The notes under the pieces are model-generated. The model made no database searches, was not told where the DNA came from, and saw only the letters and a program-made list of their open reading frames with translations. From positions 2,235,001-2,299,000 of the forward strand of contig NC_041820.1 of assembly GCF_900964775.1 (NCBI RefSeq): a DNA stretch of 64,000 nt, written 5' to 3'. This DNA comes from Scleropages formosus (taxonomy: Eukaryota; Chordata; Actinopteri; Osteoglossiformes; Osteoglossidae). The first letter of the stretch is position 1, and each line of letters opens with the position of its first letter. The translations under genes were made by a program, and so were the position numbers. Of this stretch, positions 17,301 to 41,600 are shown piece after piece.

Positions 17301-19170
17301 AGGTGTGGACGGCTGCGCCTTCGGACACGACTGCGAGCACATTTGCGTTGACAGCTACAGGTCGCAGTACTGCAGGTGTCGGGAGGGTTATGTCTTGAAT
17401 GAGGACAAGAAAACATGTTCACGTAAGAGACCTGTGGATCTACCATGTCCACCAGTGGTAGATTGGCGGTTTTCTTGGGTTCGTGTGGTGGACAGGAAAC
17501 AGGACTGAAGTGCATGAGCTGAGATTGCGGATAAACCCTACAGATGTGCATGTTGTGTGCATCGGTTATGCAGCAGGGGTGTGTCAAGTAATGTGAAATG
17601 CCTGAAAGCGTAACCGAAATTAAAACTGACGTATTGTTCCTTTACATGAAGCAGAAAATCCAATTATGCAGTTCTTCAACTGCAGCTTTACAGGCTTCCC
17701 TTGCATAACAAGTGTAATTCATTCCTGAAATTGTACTTGTAAGGTGAATTCTCATAAACTCTTCATTGCCATATACTCTAACAGAAAAAAATAAATGAGA
17801 AAGAAAAGGTAAGTTTTCACTAAACCTGTTAAAATTCTTTTAAACACTGAAAAAAGTCTCAGTCAAACCAAATCCTCCTAAAGTTTGAAACCGATAAGTA
17901 AGGCTTTCCTTTGCCTTTTTCCTGAACACGGGAAGCCACCCCATGTATTTGAGGAGAGGCTGCTCACCTTGTGTGATGCTTGATATCAGCACGTCTTGTA
18001 ATTTAATTCCAGTTGAAATGTCTGATCTTGTAAAGTCTTCTCATTTGATTCGATTGCTCTTTATATGAAATTTAGGCTAAAAATTACATATGGTCTTAAG
18101 TATGAATTTTTGTAAAACGAATGCTCGTTAAACCAGGGAAGTAGAGCATTACTGTGTATTGAATGTTTGTCCTTAAATGGGCTTCTCATGTGTGCTTTAC
18201 CCTGAGGACATAAGGCTGAGTAGCTTGCACACTACAATTTAGACCTTAATCAGTCTTGTGAACTGACAGTGATTCCCCAATTCAGACACAGTAAATCACA
18301 GTTTCTCTCCTCTCTGTGATGCATGAAACTACTAATCCTTCCATCGTGGAACCAGGTGTGGACGGCTGCGCCTTCGGACACGACTGCGAGCACATTTGCG
18401 TTGACGGCTACGGGTCGCAGTACTGCAGGTGTCGGGAGGGTTATGTCTTGAATGAGGACAGGAAAACATGTTCACGTAAGAATCCTGTGGATCTACCATG
18501 TCCACCAGTGGTAGATTGGTGGTTTTCTTGGGTTTATGTGGTGGACAGGAAACAGGACTGAAGTGCATGAGCTGAGATTGCGGATGAACCCTGCAGATGT
18601 GCATGTTGTCTACACCAACTATGCAGCAGGGCTTTCCACTGTCCCTCGGTCTACTAATTTCCTCCGAAGATGAGTGTGAACAGACAAAGTGTTGCTCACA
18701 AGTGATGAGCAGAAGTACCGGATCTGTGAGCTGTTGTCATGGTGCGGTGGCAACAACATGGAAGCGGGTACAGCGAAAATGAGGTGAATTTTGGAATGTA
18801 GGAGACTCCCTGGGCTGATGGGAATGTTCTTGCAGAGGAGGTGAGGGCCGTCATCGTGGAGGACCCCTGCAAGTGCGAGGCCCAGATGGCCTTCCAGAGG
18901 AGGACACAGGTCACCCTCCGAGAGCTCGCCAACAAACATATCCTTTAGACGACTGCCACGCGAACCTTTTTCCCTCACAGCAGCGACACACTCCTGCTCA
19001 CTCCTGTCACCAAGGTTGTGATGGAAAAGGTGTCGAGGTGCCACAGACTGAATCTTGACGTGGAATCTGTGACATTGTAGACAGGTGTTTGTATCCTTGA
19101 CCGTCCCTGTTCACTAGATGAGGTCACCAGGAGACTTCAGCAGTTTGAGGCCGTACCTCGTCGCTTCTAG
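11363..19170 (+). CDS. MATN3: Matrilin-3 (five EGF repeats)
   Basis: Nine coding exons: 11363-11564, 13892-14464, 14643-14762, 16004-16123, 16508-16627, 17303-17422, 18356-18475, 18836-18937 and 19115-19170, coding for 510 residues. Residues 1-22 are a signal peptide (hydrophobic [10 protein letters not shown] core). A basic linker follows. A single von Willebrand A domain fills exon 2, with the metal-site motif DSSRS, a TGTMTG loop and TDG. Five EGF-like repeats of 40 residues each take one exon apiece. The C-terminal coiled coil follows a DPCKC cysteine pair that should disulfide-link the subunits. The second vWA domain of matrilins 1, 2 and 4 is absent, which identifies matrilin-3. Matrilin-3 is a cartilage adaptor bridging collagen and proteoglycan. 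All introns are GT-AG except the last, which is AT-AC. Human MATN3 has four EGF repeats; this gene has five, three of them nearly identical. Confidence 0.95.
14832..14868 (+). repeat. Short tandem repeat in MATN3 intron 3
   Basis: About four copies of an 8-9 bp unit (CATGTTAC type), nearly perfect. No function is claimed. Confidence 0.8.
16444..16785 (+). repeat. MATN3 EGF-exon duplication unit 1
   Basis: A unit of roughly 340 bp contains EGF exon 3 (16508-16627) with about 60 bp of upstream and 155 bp of downstream intron. Nearly the same sequence recurs at 17239-17582 and 18292-18635. Similarity to unit 2 continues in weaker form to about 16866. The part after the donor also resembles the intron after EGF exon 2 (16124-16190), pointing to an older duplication step. 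Confidence 0.9.
17239..17582 (+). repeat. MATN3 EGF-exon duplication unit 2
   Basis: The second copy holds EGF exon 4 (17303-17422). Relative to units 1 and 3 its exon reads DSYRSQYC instead of DGYGSQYC and EDKKTC instead of EDRKTC. Flanking intron matches extend upstream in part: a TAAGGCTGAATAGCTTGCA landmark near 17006 recurs near 18210 before unit 3. Confidence 0.9.
18292..18635 (+). repeat. MATN3 EGF-exon duplication unit 3
   Basis: The third copy holds EGF exon 5 (18356-18475). It is closer to unit 1 than to unit 2 in both exon and intron, which suggests that unit 3 arose from unit 1 or was converted by it. Confidence 0.9.
18938..19114 (+). other. U12-type AT-AC intron in the MATN3 coiled coil
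   Basis: The exon ending ..GCCAACAAAC is followed by ATATCCTTT, the canonical 5' splice site of minor-class AT-AC introns. TCCTTGAC at 19094-19101 matches the U12 branch site and lies about 13 nt before an AC acceptor at 19113-19114. Splicing here joins the coiled-coil halves in frame. Without splicing the frame stops within three codons. Matrilin genes are known to carry an AT-AC intron in this place, which supports the call. Confidence 0.92.
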
Positions 19171-19724
19171 CGGAGGAGACCCAGCTGCACCGAGTGAGCT
19201 CGGTACCGCAGTTCAGATTCCCGCAAAGGTGTCTGCCCCCCCAACGTCCCGTTCCGGCGCTTTCTTGTCTGATGGATCCCGTCATCACTCTCATGTACTT
19301 CAGTTGCCGCCCCAGGCAGCCATTGGGACTCACCCAGCCGTGTCCTGCTGTCCAGCCGAGCATCTGTCCGGTCCACCGGTGCTACTCATCACACCCTTCA
19401 CGTAACGTGATGACAGCACCCACACACTTATTGTGTGTTAGTGTAGTGTGCTACCGATTGCGTACTTGACCGTCCGACAGAGGTTTTTGGGTTTCTCTAA
19501 TGAATTTTATTGTGCCTCCTTTCATGACAGCTTATCCCCTTTGTATTTTATTATTTTTTATGAATAATAGTGCTCTAATGTAACTTTTAAAGACTTGAGA
19601 TTAATTTAAACGAGAATAACGGAAACTGTTACTCTACATGTGTACATGAATTAAAATTGCATTCCGGATACCTGTAAATTGTATATGCAACAATAAATCA
19701 TTTGTGGGAAATAAATGTGTCCTT
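19171..19724 (+). terminator. MATN3: MATN3 3' UTR with two poly(A) signals
   Basis: The tail follows TAG at 19168-19170. AATAAA hexamers lie at 19692-19697 and 19710-19715, so cleavage is likely at about 19715-19735. Confidence 0.7.
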
Positions 19725-19849
19725 TTTTTGCAGCAACGTGAGTTTTTATAACAAATCACACCTGCGTGCACCTGTACAGGTATGTGGACAACGGTGGTGC
19801 CTCACAGCTCTCTGAAAATACGGCTAAACTAAAATTTAAACTACTGTCT

Positions 19850-20140
19850 GAAGAAAAAAAAAAAAACTACAAAGTCCAAGTGTGAACGCAACAGGAAGTT
19901 CTCAGACATCCGCTTCCGGTGTGCGGTTACCAAGACACCAAGGAATGCTCCCGCGAGCCGAGAGCTGTTTTCTCGGGATGAAATAAGAACGGATTCAGTT
20001 GTATGTAAACACGCGTCTGTATAATGCGACATGACTTTGAATGAACGTATTTTAAAGAATAGTTCGAAACAAAGTCCGCGTGCAAGCGTGTGTTTTACTC
20101 TGCAGGTTTATTTACAAGCGATTTGGACGAGCGAACGATC
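19850..20140 (+). promoter_or_regulatory. WDR35: WDR35 promoter, candidate X-box
   Basis: Only about 420 bp separate the MATN3 poly(A) signals from the WDR35 start, so the promoter must lie here or inside MATN3. The region has no TATA box. It contains CGCTTCCGGTG at 19909-19919 (ETS type) and GGTTACCAAGACACC at 19925-19939, a partial match to the RFX X-box that drives ciliary genes. The second half-site is imperfect, so the RFX call is tentative. Confidence 0.4.
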
Positions 20141-32904
<12,764 letters not shown>

Positions 32905-32980
32905 CTGTGCACCACGTTGGCGCATCCCCCATTCATCAGTCACACTACATGTAAATAAATCATGCATGAGTTTGTAGACA
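32905..32980 (+). terminator. WDR35: WDR35 3' UTR with poly(A) signal
   Basis: AATAAA at 32954-32959 lies 50 bp after the TAG stop (32902-32904), which implies a very short 3' UTR ending near 32975. Confidence 0.7.
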
Positions 32981-33429
32981 GAAGAAAACAATACAATGAA
33001 AACTCTGACACCATGACTCTGTTTCTTTAGTTTGCGATTTTTTTTTTTTTTTTTTTTTAATGTATGGAAACTCAAGACTGGAGATAGAGATGGGTGATTC
33101 AATTGCAACCACTTGCTGTGCTAGTCTACCATCTAGTGTTCACTACCCTGCAACACAGAATTGTTTTCATTACACCGAGTGAAGCAGGGAATTCTCGATA
33201 TTTCCACATTCAAGTCACTGCTACACGTGTAGCTTATAAACTTTGTGCTGTAAGATGAGTGATAAGGTACAATAACTTAAGGATTTCCCAACACAGCATC
33301 TTTCCAAATATTCATCTAACAATTTCAGCTGGCAAAAAACAATTCCTCTTATCAAATACATAGATGGTGATATTAATACAATGAGAAATTGCCCTAATAT
33401 GGAAATATGTTTCTCAATATAAAACAATT

Positions 33430-33930
33430 TCATGTTTTTAATTTTTCAGCTAAAATGACATGACTGTATTGTATATAGCCTTACCTTTAACTCAGCAGTC
33501 TACTGTACAGCATCCAGTGAAAATTATCAAAGGTAGAAATACACCAATTTTTGTAGAAATACTCAGAATCAGCTTCTAAATGTGTAACAATGCATAAACA
33601 TTCATAATTTCACATTCATAATTTTTCAGTTAAAATGATATACCTCATGCCTTACTCAGCAGTCTACTGTATAGCATCTAGTATAAAATATGTCCCAAGT
33701 GTGAAAGTCCAACTTCTCCATGAATACACAGAGAAAATTCTGCCTGTCTCATGCTGCATACAAATGTATGCATTCATATTCAGAATTTCTTAATGAAAAT
33801 GACATGAAGGTAAGCCTTACTTTAAACTGAGAGAAAACTGCTGTAAAGCATCCAGTCAAATTCTTCCTCCCAATGTGAAATTCATAGTTTTAAGTTAATA
33901 ATTGTGTTAAAACTGATATTAAACCATACA
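33430..33930 (+). repeat. Degenerate tandem repeat, unit about 168 bp
   Basis: Three diverged copies begin with AATTTTTCAGNTAAAATGA-type sequence at about 33438, 33621 and 33785. They carry CAGTCTACTGTA(C/T)AGCATC-type blocks at about 33498, 33659 and, weakly, 33838. A fourth partial copy may begin near 33888. The block is AT-rich and lies in the WDR35-lectin spacer. Confidence 0.6.
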
Positions 33931-34304
33931 TATGTATGATAAAGGAAAATACCCACAAAATTAAAAACAAAAATTAATGACTGATATTTTTTCATTAAAA
34001 AGATGAGCTACAGTACCTGTATTTATATTAAGCACACAGGCTTTGTTTCAGTGGGAAAAGCTTCAGGAGAGACAGACTTAGACTATGCCGAAGCACAACA
34101 GCTTTTCATCAGCAATCTGCATTTTAACACACGCTCTGCACCTGAAACAGCAGGTGACACAAGTTAGAATCCAAACGATGAGCTCAATAAAGCAGTAGGG
34201 ATGAGGTAAGGGAAACATGGCCTCTACTGCACTTACTGCCTTCAAGTAATTGCTGCAAAAAAAAAAAAAAAAAAAAAAAACCAACGAACAACCCCCAGCT
34301 TATC
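33931..34304. other. Spacer and probable 5' leader of lectin gene 1
   Basis: AT-rich sequence ending in a 22-A run at 34258-34280, about 24 bp before the lectin start codon. No clear TATA box was found, so the transcription start is unknown. Confidence 0.4.
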
Positions 34305-34628
34305 ATGTTGCTGAAAAGGTTCCTTTTGATGATGTGTAAGTATCTTTAATTTTTCCCTAGGTCTTTATAACTTGTATAAATGCATTGAATATTTTTAGGC
34401 TCTAAAGTATAAGACTTTCTCTAACAAACACTAAGCTTTATAGAAATTCTCTAAGTTAAATGCATTTAGAGGTGATCTCCTGGTTAAAATATTGACCTTC
34501 ATGATGGTCAATATCTAACTGACCCTGTGCTACACAGCAGGTTAATCACTATATCAATTGAGGGTAAGCAATTTTGATCAAGAGTACCTACAGCAGGAGG
34601 TAGCTCAATAGGAAAGGATCCCTTTTTG

Positions 34629-34670
<42 letters not shown>

Positions 34671-37600
34671 CACAAGATGCATTTCTTCCCCTTGTGTTAA
34701 TGTATGAATATGCTTCTGAATCATCTTTAAATGTGCTATTAATTTGAACTGGTCAAATCTTGCCAAGACCTTGGCATTCAGATGACTTTCTGCACTGAAC
34801 ACTTTTCAGGTGTTGGTGTGGTGTGGGGGCAGTTCACCACTTACAGTAAGTCTAACAGGATTTGACACCTGTCAGACCTGCATATTTCAACTAGTCTTAC
34901 CAACTTTCTAACAGCTCATCCTGTTGGTGTTAAGATGTTCCTGTAGCACATTCTGTGCTCACCTAGCTTTTCATTACAGATGTAGCTACATGTGATGGCT
35001 CGGCTCAACGCCTTAGTTGTGGTAAGAGGAAATGGAGCAGCTGTTCAATATTTGTGTAATAGTGGCTTCCAACTTTACACTAATAGAACATGGCACAAGT
35101 ACTACAAGACTCAATTTCCGTGTGTGCGCGTGAGAATTAAATGAGGCTTGGGGTGAGGGAGGAGCCAAACTGGCATGTATTTTCATACAACCAGGTCACT
35201 GGAATACCACTGTTGATTGCTTCAGACAGCATCAGCTGTAATGCACAACCACTACTGGTACCTCTTTCGCATAGGAACGGGAGTAATAAAGATCAGGAGC
35301 GCAAATTATGGCCGCACAAATGGCTACACGTGCAGTGCTGGAGTACCTGCCGAACAGCGGACCAATGTGTGGTGCAACCAGCCTGAAGCATATTCCATAC
35401 TCTCCCAAAGGTATGGACTCCAGGCTCACTTCCTTTTGAAAGGGAAACACTTGTAATTCTTTCTCAGCCCAGTTTGCTGGCTTTTCTCACCACCTCTTGA
35501 CTGAAATCAACAGGTGTGATGGCAGTCAGTATTGTGAACTGAATGTTGGTCCAGAACAGTTCCCTGATCCTTGTGCTAACACCTTCAAATACCTCAACAC
35601 ATCATACTCCTGCCTCCATGCCGGTGAGTACAAAACCTTGCAACATCTGACGATGTACTTCTCTGTATGAAGGAGAGGAATGTGGTCTCTAATGTGACTT
35701 CTGTTTCAGACACCAGTGTAACCTGTGAACATGAAGTTGGTGAACTCAACTGTGGTATGGCCTCTTTAGTCTCACTTTCATGTTTACTTTCACACTTAAA
35801 CTGTGACCTGAAGATTTACTCTGCATTGAACAGGTGCTGGTGTCATAAAGGTATTTCGTGCTACGTATGGGCGCAGAGATGGAACAACCTGTACAAGTGG
35901 ACGACCACCTAGACAGCTGGTGAATGTCAACTGTTTCCAGTCTAGAACTCTGCAAATATCAAACAGGTAACATTCAACTTTTATTACCCCCCCCCCCCCT
36001 GCCCAAACTCTTGTTGGCAGCAGTAACAATGCAACTATACAGGTGTCAATGCCTTCAGGAATTAAAGCATGCATGTCTGGGGGGGGGGTGTTTTTAAAAC
36101 CAATATAAACTAGACTGCAGTGTCATGTCTATTTTTTAAAAAAAAAAAAAAAAAAAAAAAATCCATGAACCTCCCTACTTCCCTGACAAAGGGAGACATG
36201 TATGGGTTGATCAGCTCACTAAGCACCTTTGCTGTTGTCATTTCTAGCTGTAATGGCAAGAACAGCTGCTCTCTGACAACCTCACACCCATCCTTCTCTG
36301 ACCCATGTTATGGCACCTACAAGTACTTGGAGGTCACCTATGGCTGTTACCCTGCCAGTAAGTTTAGCACAACTATTTGGTTTTCAGTCCAGGAAAGAAT
36401 TCCCCACTAACATAAAGGTACCACCTTGTGTTGCATTTATTAAAATGTCTGAACTGTAATGTTTCAGAAACCAGTGTCACCTGTGAGAACTCAGCTGGTG
36501 AACTCCAGTGTGGTATGCCTAATTCTGCAATAAATCTCTAAGACTTTGGTCAAATCACATTCTCAAGTTTGCTCACTTAAATGTTGTAAACATGCCTAAT
36601 TCATCCTGTCTTCCCCAGGAAGCAACTTAATACAGGTATTCTACACAAACTATGGCCGTAGGGATAACAAAACATGTGCCAAGGGACGACCATCCAGTGA
36701 GCTGGCTGACATTGACTGTTTTCAGTCCAGAACTCTCCAAATATCTGCCAGGTAATTGCATGCATGCACCTCATTGGTGCACTTAATCTTTACATCAACT
36801 CTTTAAAATGTACCAATTGCATGAGCTATAATCCTCATTCCAGTCAAATGGCTTTCCTCCAAATAATTTGATATGAATTCAACACCACAATCCTGGGCCC
36901 ATCTGATCTTTGTGACTTGCATACTTCCAGATGTAATGGAAACAACACTTGCCTTGTTTCTGCTACGGACCCCTCTTTCCCTGACCCCTGTTCTGGCATC
37001 TACAAATATCTGGAAGTCACCTATGGCTGCTACCCTGCTAGTAAGACTGTCTTATCAGTAACTTAATTTTATGTTTCAAAATGAAAAGTACCCTAAAACT
37101 GTCTTTCTTGACAGAAACAAGTGTCACATGCGAAGGTCATCAGAGTTTCCTTGACTGTGGTATGTCAGTGTCATATCGTTCTGATAGAATGAACACCTTC
37201 ACATAAGGGAGGCTTTGCCACTTAAAATACTTCCTTTACAAGACCTTGTAAAAGTTTAAGCACATCAATCATATTTACAGGAAATGACGCCATAAGGATC
37301 TACAAGGCAAACTATGGCCGTAGAAAACGTGATATCTGTAGCCATCTGCGCCCTTGGTTCAAGCTAAAGAATGTGAACTGCTTGCTGCCAGAAACACTTC
37401 ATCTGATGTCTAACAGGTAACATGTTATCTCAGAATAAGCAGTTACTCTGTACCAGAGTAGAACTTTTTTTTTTTTTTTTTTTTTTTTTTTCCCCTCTCT
37501 CTCCCTCTTAGGTGTAATGGAAAATCCCAGTGTGAAGTGAAGGTTGATAATGGAGTTTTCACAGATCCTTGTGCTGGTACCTATAAATACCTAGAAGTAT

Positions 37601-37723
37601 CATATGGTTGCCTGCCTTTCAGTGAGTATTGGTTGGATTATTTTATTTATATATTTTGTGTGTGTATTAGGTCATGTGACAGGATTTCTTATACCTCCAA
37701 CAGTGGAAGGAAGTATGCTGTGA
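34305..37723 (+). CDS. L-rhamnose-binding lectin 1, four CRDs
   Basis: Fourteen or fifteen coding exons: 34305-34335, 34810-34845, 34980-35021, 35275-35410, 35514-35623, 35710-35754, 35834-35966, 36248-36357, 36468-36512, 36619-36751, 36931-37040, 37115-37159, 37281-37416, 37512-37621, and probably 37704-37723. The product has 413 residues in this model. Exons 1-2 encode a signal peptide ([10 protein letters not shown] then CVGVVWG). Four SUEL-type galactose/rhamnose-binding domains follow, each made of exons of about 45, 133-136 and 110 bp, with phases 1-1, 1-2 and 2-1. Each domain has the sugar-contact YGR motif (ANYGR, ATYGR, TNYGR, ANYGR) and a DPC..KYL motif. Such lectins are secreted and bind L-rhamnose or galactose on microbes and eggs. 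The last exon is uncertain: reading through the exon 14 donor would end at 37743 instead. Confidence 0.88.
34630..34669 (+). repeat. (GT)n microsatellite in lectin 1 intron 1
   Basis: About nineteen GT units, nearly perfect. Confidence 0.95.
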
Positions 37724-37915
37724 AGAAGCCTACATTTTCATGAACTAAATGTATGGAGGAAGTTCACCTTACTAGATACAAAGTGAGTCCAACCCTAGTT
37801 GGACTACTTTACTTTTAGTAAAAACCTTTCTCTGTATAGAGAAGGTAAGGCCTGTCCTCCTTTTGAGCTATGAGGATTTTTGGTTGTTGAATAAACTCAC
37901 TTCAACTGTCAGACT
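37724..37915 (+). terminator. Lectin 1 3' UTR with poly(A) signal
   Basis: AATAAA lies at 37890-37895, so the transcript probably ends near 37915. Confidence 0.65.
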
Positions 37916-38024
37916 GAAGAATGTTTGTTTGTTTTACTCTACATCCTGGTTTTGTTCCTGAAAAAGGATGGGTGGAATGAGTCTCATTCTTGAAGCTGCT
38001 GGCCCCACCTCTTTAATTCAAGCA

Positions 38025-38060
38025 TATAAAGACCCACTTGTGTATCAGGTGGTAGGAGAA
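38025..38060 (+). promoter_or_regulatory. TATA box of lectin gene 2
   Basis: CATATAAAGACC contains TATAAA at 38025-38030. A start near 38055 would leave a leader of about 120 nt before the ATG at 38176. The promoter would lie within about 110 bp of the lectin 1 poly(A) site, so the two genes are tightly packed. Confidence 0.6.
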
Positions 38061-38175
38061 ACAGGTGATAAGTAGAGCTAATAGAGTAGCATTTGATAGC
38101 TATTAGTCTGACAATTTTGTCAGTTCAACTGAATCCAACATACTTGGGAGTCTCAACAGCTCTTAGCAAACCAAG

Positions 38176-38638
38176 ATGTTAGTGAGAAGAAACAGCATTG
38201 TGGTGATTTGTAAGTAACTTTAACTAACTTTCCCACAAAATTTCATATCTGGTAGCTAAACATACATCACTGTATACACAGAATAAGGACCAAACTGCAT
38301 ATTTTGTATCATTATAGTAATGCAGATCTCATGTGCAACATGAGGAATGTTTCACTTAATGATTTCTTTGGTTTTATTTAAACACTTCCAAAATTTGATT
38401 TAAGCAGATTAACATGTCACTTTATCCATTATGGCTTAATGTGTAACTCAGTTTACATTAATTTAGCTGATGCTTTTCTCCAAAGTGACTTACTAGTACC
38501 CAGCTGTGTCAAACTCCTAATTTTACTGGAGTAACTTGGGGCAAGTACCTTGCTCAAGGATACTATAGCCAGCAGTGGGGTTTGACCCTCCAAAGGCAGT
38601 ACCTCTAACCACCATGCTACTTAGCTGTCCCCTAATGG

Positions 38639-38676
<38 letters not shown>

Positions 38677-41600
38677 GAATATTTCAGAATCATTGCTGTT
38701 TCAGCTGTCTATGCTTCAAAATTGAAGAAATGAATGAAATTAGTTGCAGTAAAAATACAAACTGCTGTAATGCAAACATTTACTTTAAGAATGGGCACTA
38801 CTGGTACATGTGAGATTTTTGGTTAAATTTGGTCCTGTTCCATTGAGCAGAGAATGTGCATACAGACACTTCAGTTCATATTTGTAGAAAGTGCCATGGT
38901 GTGTCCTCCTGTACACACACTCTCACTTTGACTTTGTTCTTGTCAATATGCTTTATGTACCCAAGTAGATAACTGGTTCTATGGGATCCCTTCTGTTCTC
39001 TACATCTGGGCCAAAGTCATTACTCCATGGCTAGTTTTTGGTGTGTTGGTGATTTCCACTTTGACATTCCATTTAAATTGCCTACTACACATACATTCCC
39101 TAAATAGGCAATAAATCTGTTGAGACCATTCAAGAATTTGTGCCCCACTGTAACAGACACTTCAGTCACATCAAGCTACTTCAATAGTGGCACATCAGGG
39201 AATTGGGGACAAAAAGTTTTACCAGCGGGAGGTTTTTTTTTAAAAAAAAAAACTAAAGATCATGCTTTGGGTGCTTTTTAAATGACCTTATGCTGGTCCA
39301 TGAATGGATTGTAATATCCCCCCCCCCCAAAAAAAAAAAAAAAACCTCCTGTAACCAAACCCTTCCTTTTCAGGAATGAAAGAGGTTTGGATAGTGGGAG
39401 AAGAGTGTGTTGATGATGCCATATGTAACTTTTTTTGGTAAATGAGTCATTTTAAATTTCTCATAGGACAATGGGAACTATTGTTCTCATTTCTCTTTTG
39501 TTCTCTAATATTTCTCTCAAAGTTCTAGGTGGCTGTATAGGTAAGTGTTCACTCAATTTATATTTACCCATGTAAAGGTGGAAAATATTTTGTAAAATGG
39601 ATGAGGATACAATGTGACAAACAAGACACACTAATGTAAAACCTGTAAAATTTAACCAGCTGCCACTGGTATTGCTGTGATTGTGTTACAAACATTCATA
39701 TACCGTGGAACTAGAAAAGTAAAATATGGGTATGAAATGAATACTTTAAAAATGACCTCATTTAGACTTAATTATGAATAATAAATGGCAGTAGAACTTG
39801 TCCAGCAATCTATGTATTTGACCATTTAAAATCAATATTTTTACAAAACCTTGATCAAGACTAGAACATGCTGTATTGTACATTTTCAATGTAATGTATA
39901 ACAATGTACACTCTTAGTGAGGAAATTGTTCATAAATTTCCCTAATAAGATTGCTCTGCTTCCTTTGGTTGATTTTATTATTTTTATAATAAGCATTTTA
40001 TTATTTATTCTGTTAAGCCTAGCATCTCTTGATTCTTTATGCTTTCTCTCAACTTGTTGGAGGGGGGAGCTGTCAAAAATATATAATCACTTCTTGAGAG
40101 TGTGTTTATTCAGACCAGTTTGGGCTCCAAACATTTCTAGGTGCTGCTGTGTGTGGGAAGTTCAACAATTCCTGGAGTGGTAAGTGGGACTTTGCATCTG
40201 TTAGCCATAATAAAAAGGGTGCATATTTTGATTTTTTCTAACAAACATGCTCTTTTGATACTAAGGTACCTGTGCAGCAATTTGTGCTAATCTCATATTT
40301 TATTTATGGTATTAATCAAAATTATTGTAATTTTGCTATAGGTATAGTCACTACATGTGATGGATCAGTTCAACAACTCAGCTGTGGTAGGAAACTTTAA
40401 AATCTGTATTTTAACATTTCTGAGCTATTACTGTATAATAACTACTAAACCCACATAGTGTACAATATGCCACTACAAAGTTCAATTTGTCTAATTTTGG
40501 TTTTGAACTTGATCTGTAATTTGCTAAGATCAACTCTATGGCCTTTACTACAGAGCTTTTACTTGCACATTGACTGAATAAGTAACATTAGCCTCTTTTG
40601 GCAAGGCTCACGTCCATTCAATATTCGTCTTTTACAGAGGAGGGAATAATAAAAATCGAGAGTGCAAACTATGGACGCACCAATGGCATCACCTGCAGTC
40701 AAGGAGTACCCACTCAGCAGCTCACCAATGTGCAGTGTAACCAGCCTGGAGTGTATTGTTTAGTCTCCCAGAGGTACAAACACACTTCTCAATGGTGGAT
40801 AACAATGGTTTTATTTGCTTTAGTGTTAATGAGATAAAATCAATGTTTGTTGGACATCTTACAGAATGATTTAACAGAACAAATACTGCATATACTGCTT
40901 TATCTGATGTAGTTATGCAACCTAACCCAAGAATGAGTGAAATGAGGGATTATTAAAATTTTGATTGTGACATCAGCCTGAGTTAGAAACAGACTGAATT
41001 AAAACAAAGATCTCTAGTCTCTATTGTGTAAATTAAAATATGTTTACTTGTACTTTTTATCTACAGAAATGTTGTTTGTGTATTGAAATCCACAGGTGTG
41101 ACGGTACTAAGAAGTGTGAGGTGAGTGTTGGTCCAACAGAGTTTTCTGACCCCTGTGCCGACACCTTCAAATACCTGGAAACGTCATACTCCTGCATCCC
41201 TGCCAGTGAGTACTATTATATTTCATTTTCTGGAAACCTTTCCATTAACATTTAGTGAGAATGTAGTAGTGGAAACACTTGATTATAACACGACTTCTTT
41301 TTCAGACACCAGTGTAACGTGCGAATATGGAGTTGGTACACTCAACTGTGGTATGAACTATTTGCCTCATTTGAAAATTGACCAGTATGTGAAATTTATA
41401 GCGGCACTTATGAATATTCACTTTGCATGAAACAGGAGCAGATTTCATAAAGATTTTTCACACTACCTATGGACGCAGGGATAGCACAACCTGCTCTGCT
41501 GGTCGGCCACCTACTCAACTGGCCAATGTCAACTGCTTCCTGTGCAGAACTCTCCAAATATCAAATAGGTAAATTTTAGCACTTCACTAACATGAAACCA

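Noticed and set aside
18670-18782. Possible extra MATN3 exon after EGF 5, with several Cys codons
   Set aside because: It has an upstream AG but no usable donor before the stop, does not follow EGF spacing, and the next exon at 18836 joins EGF 5 in phase without it.
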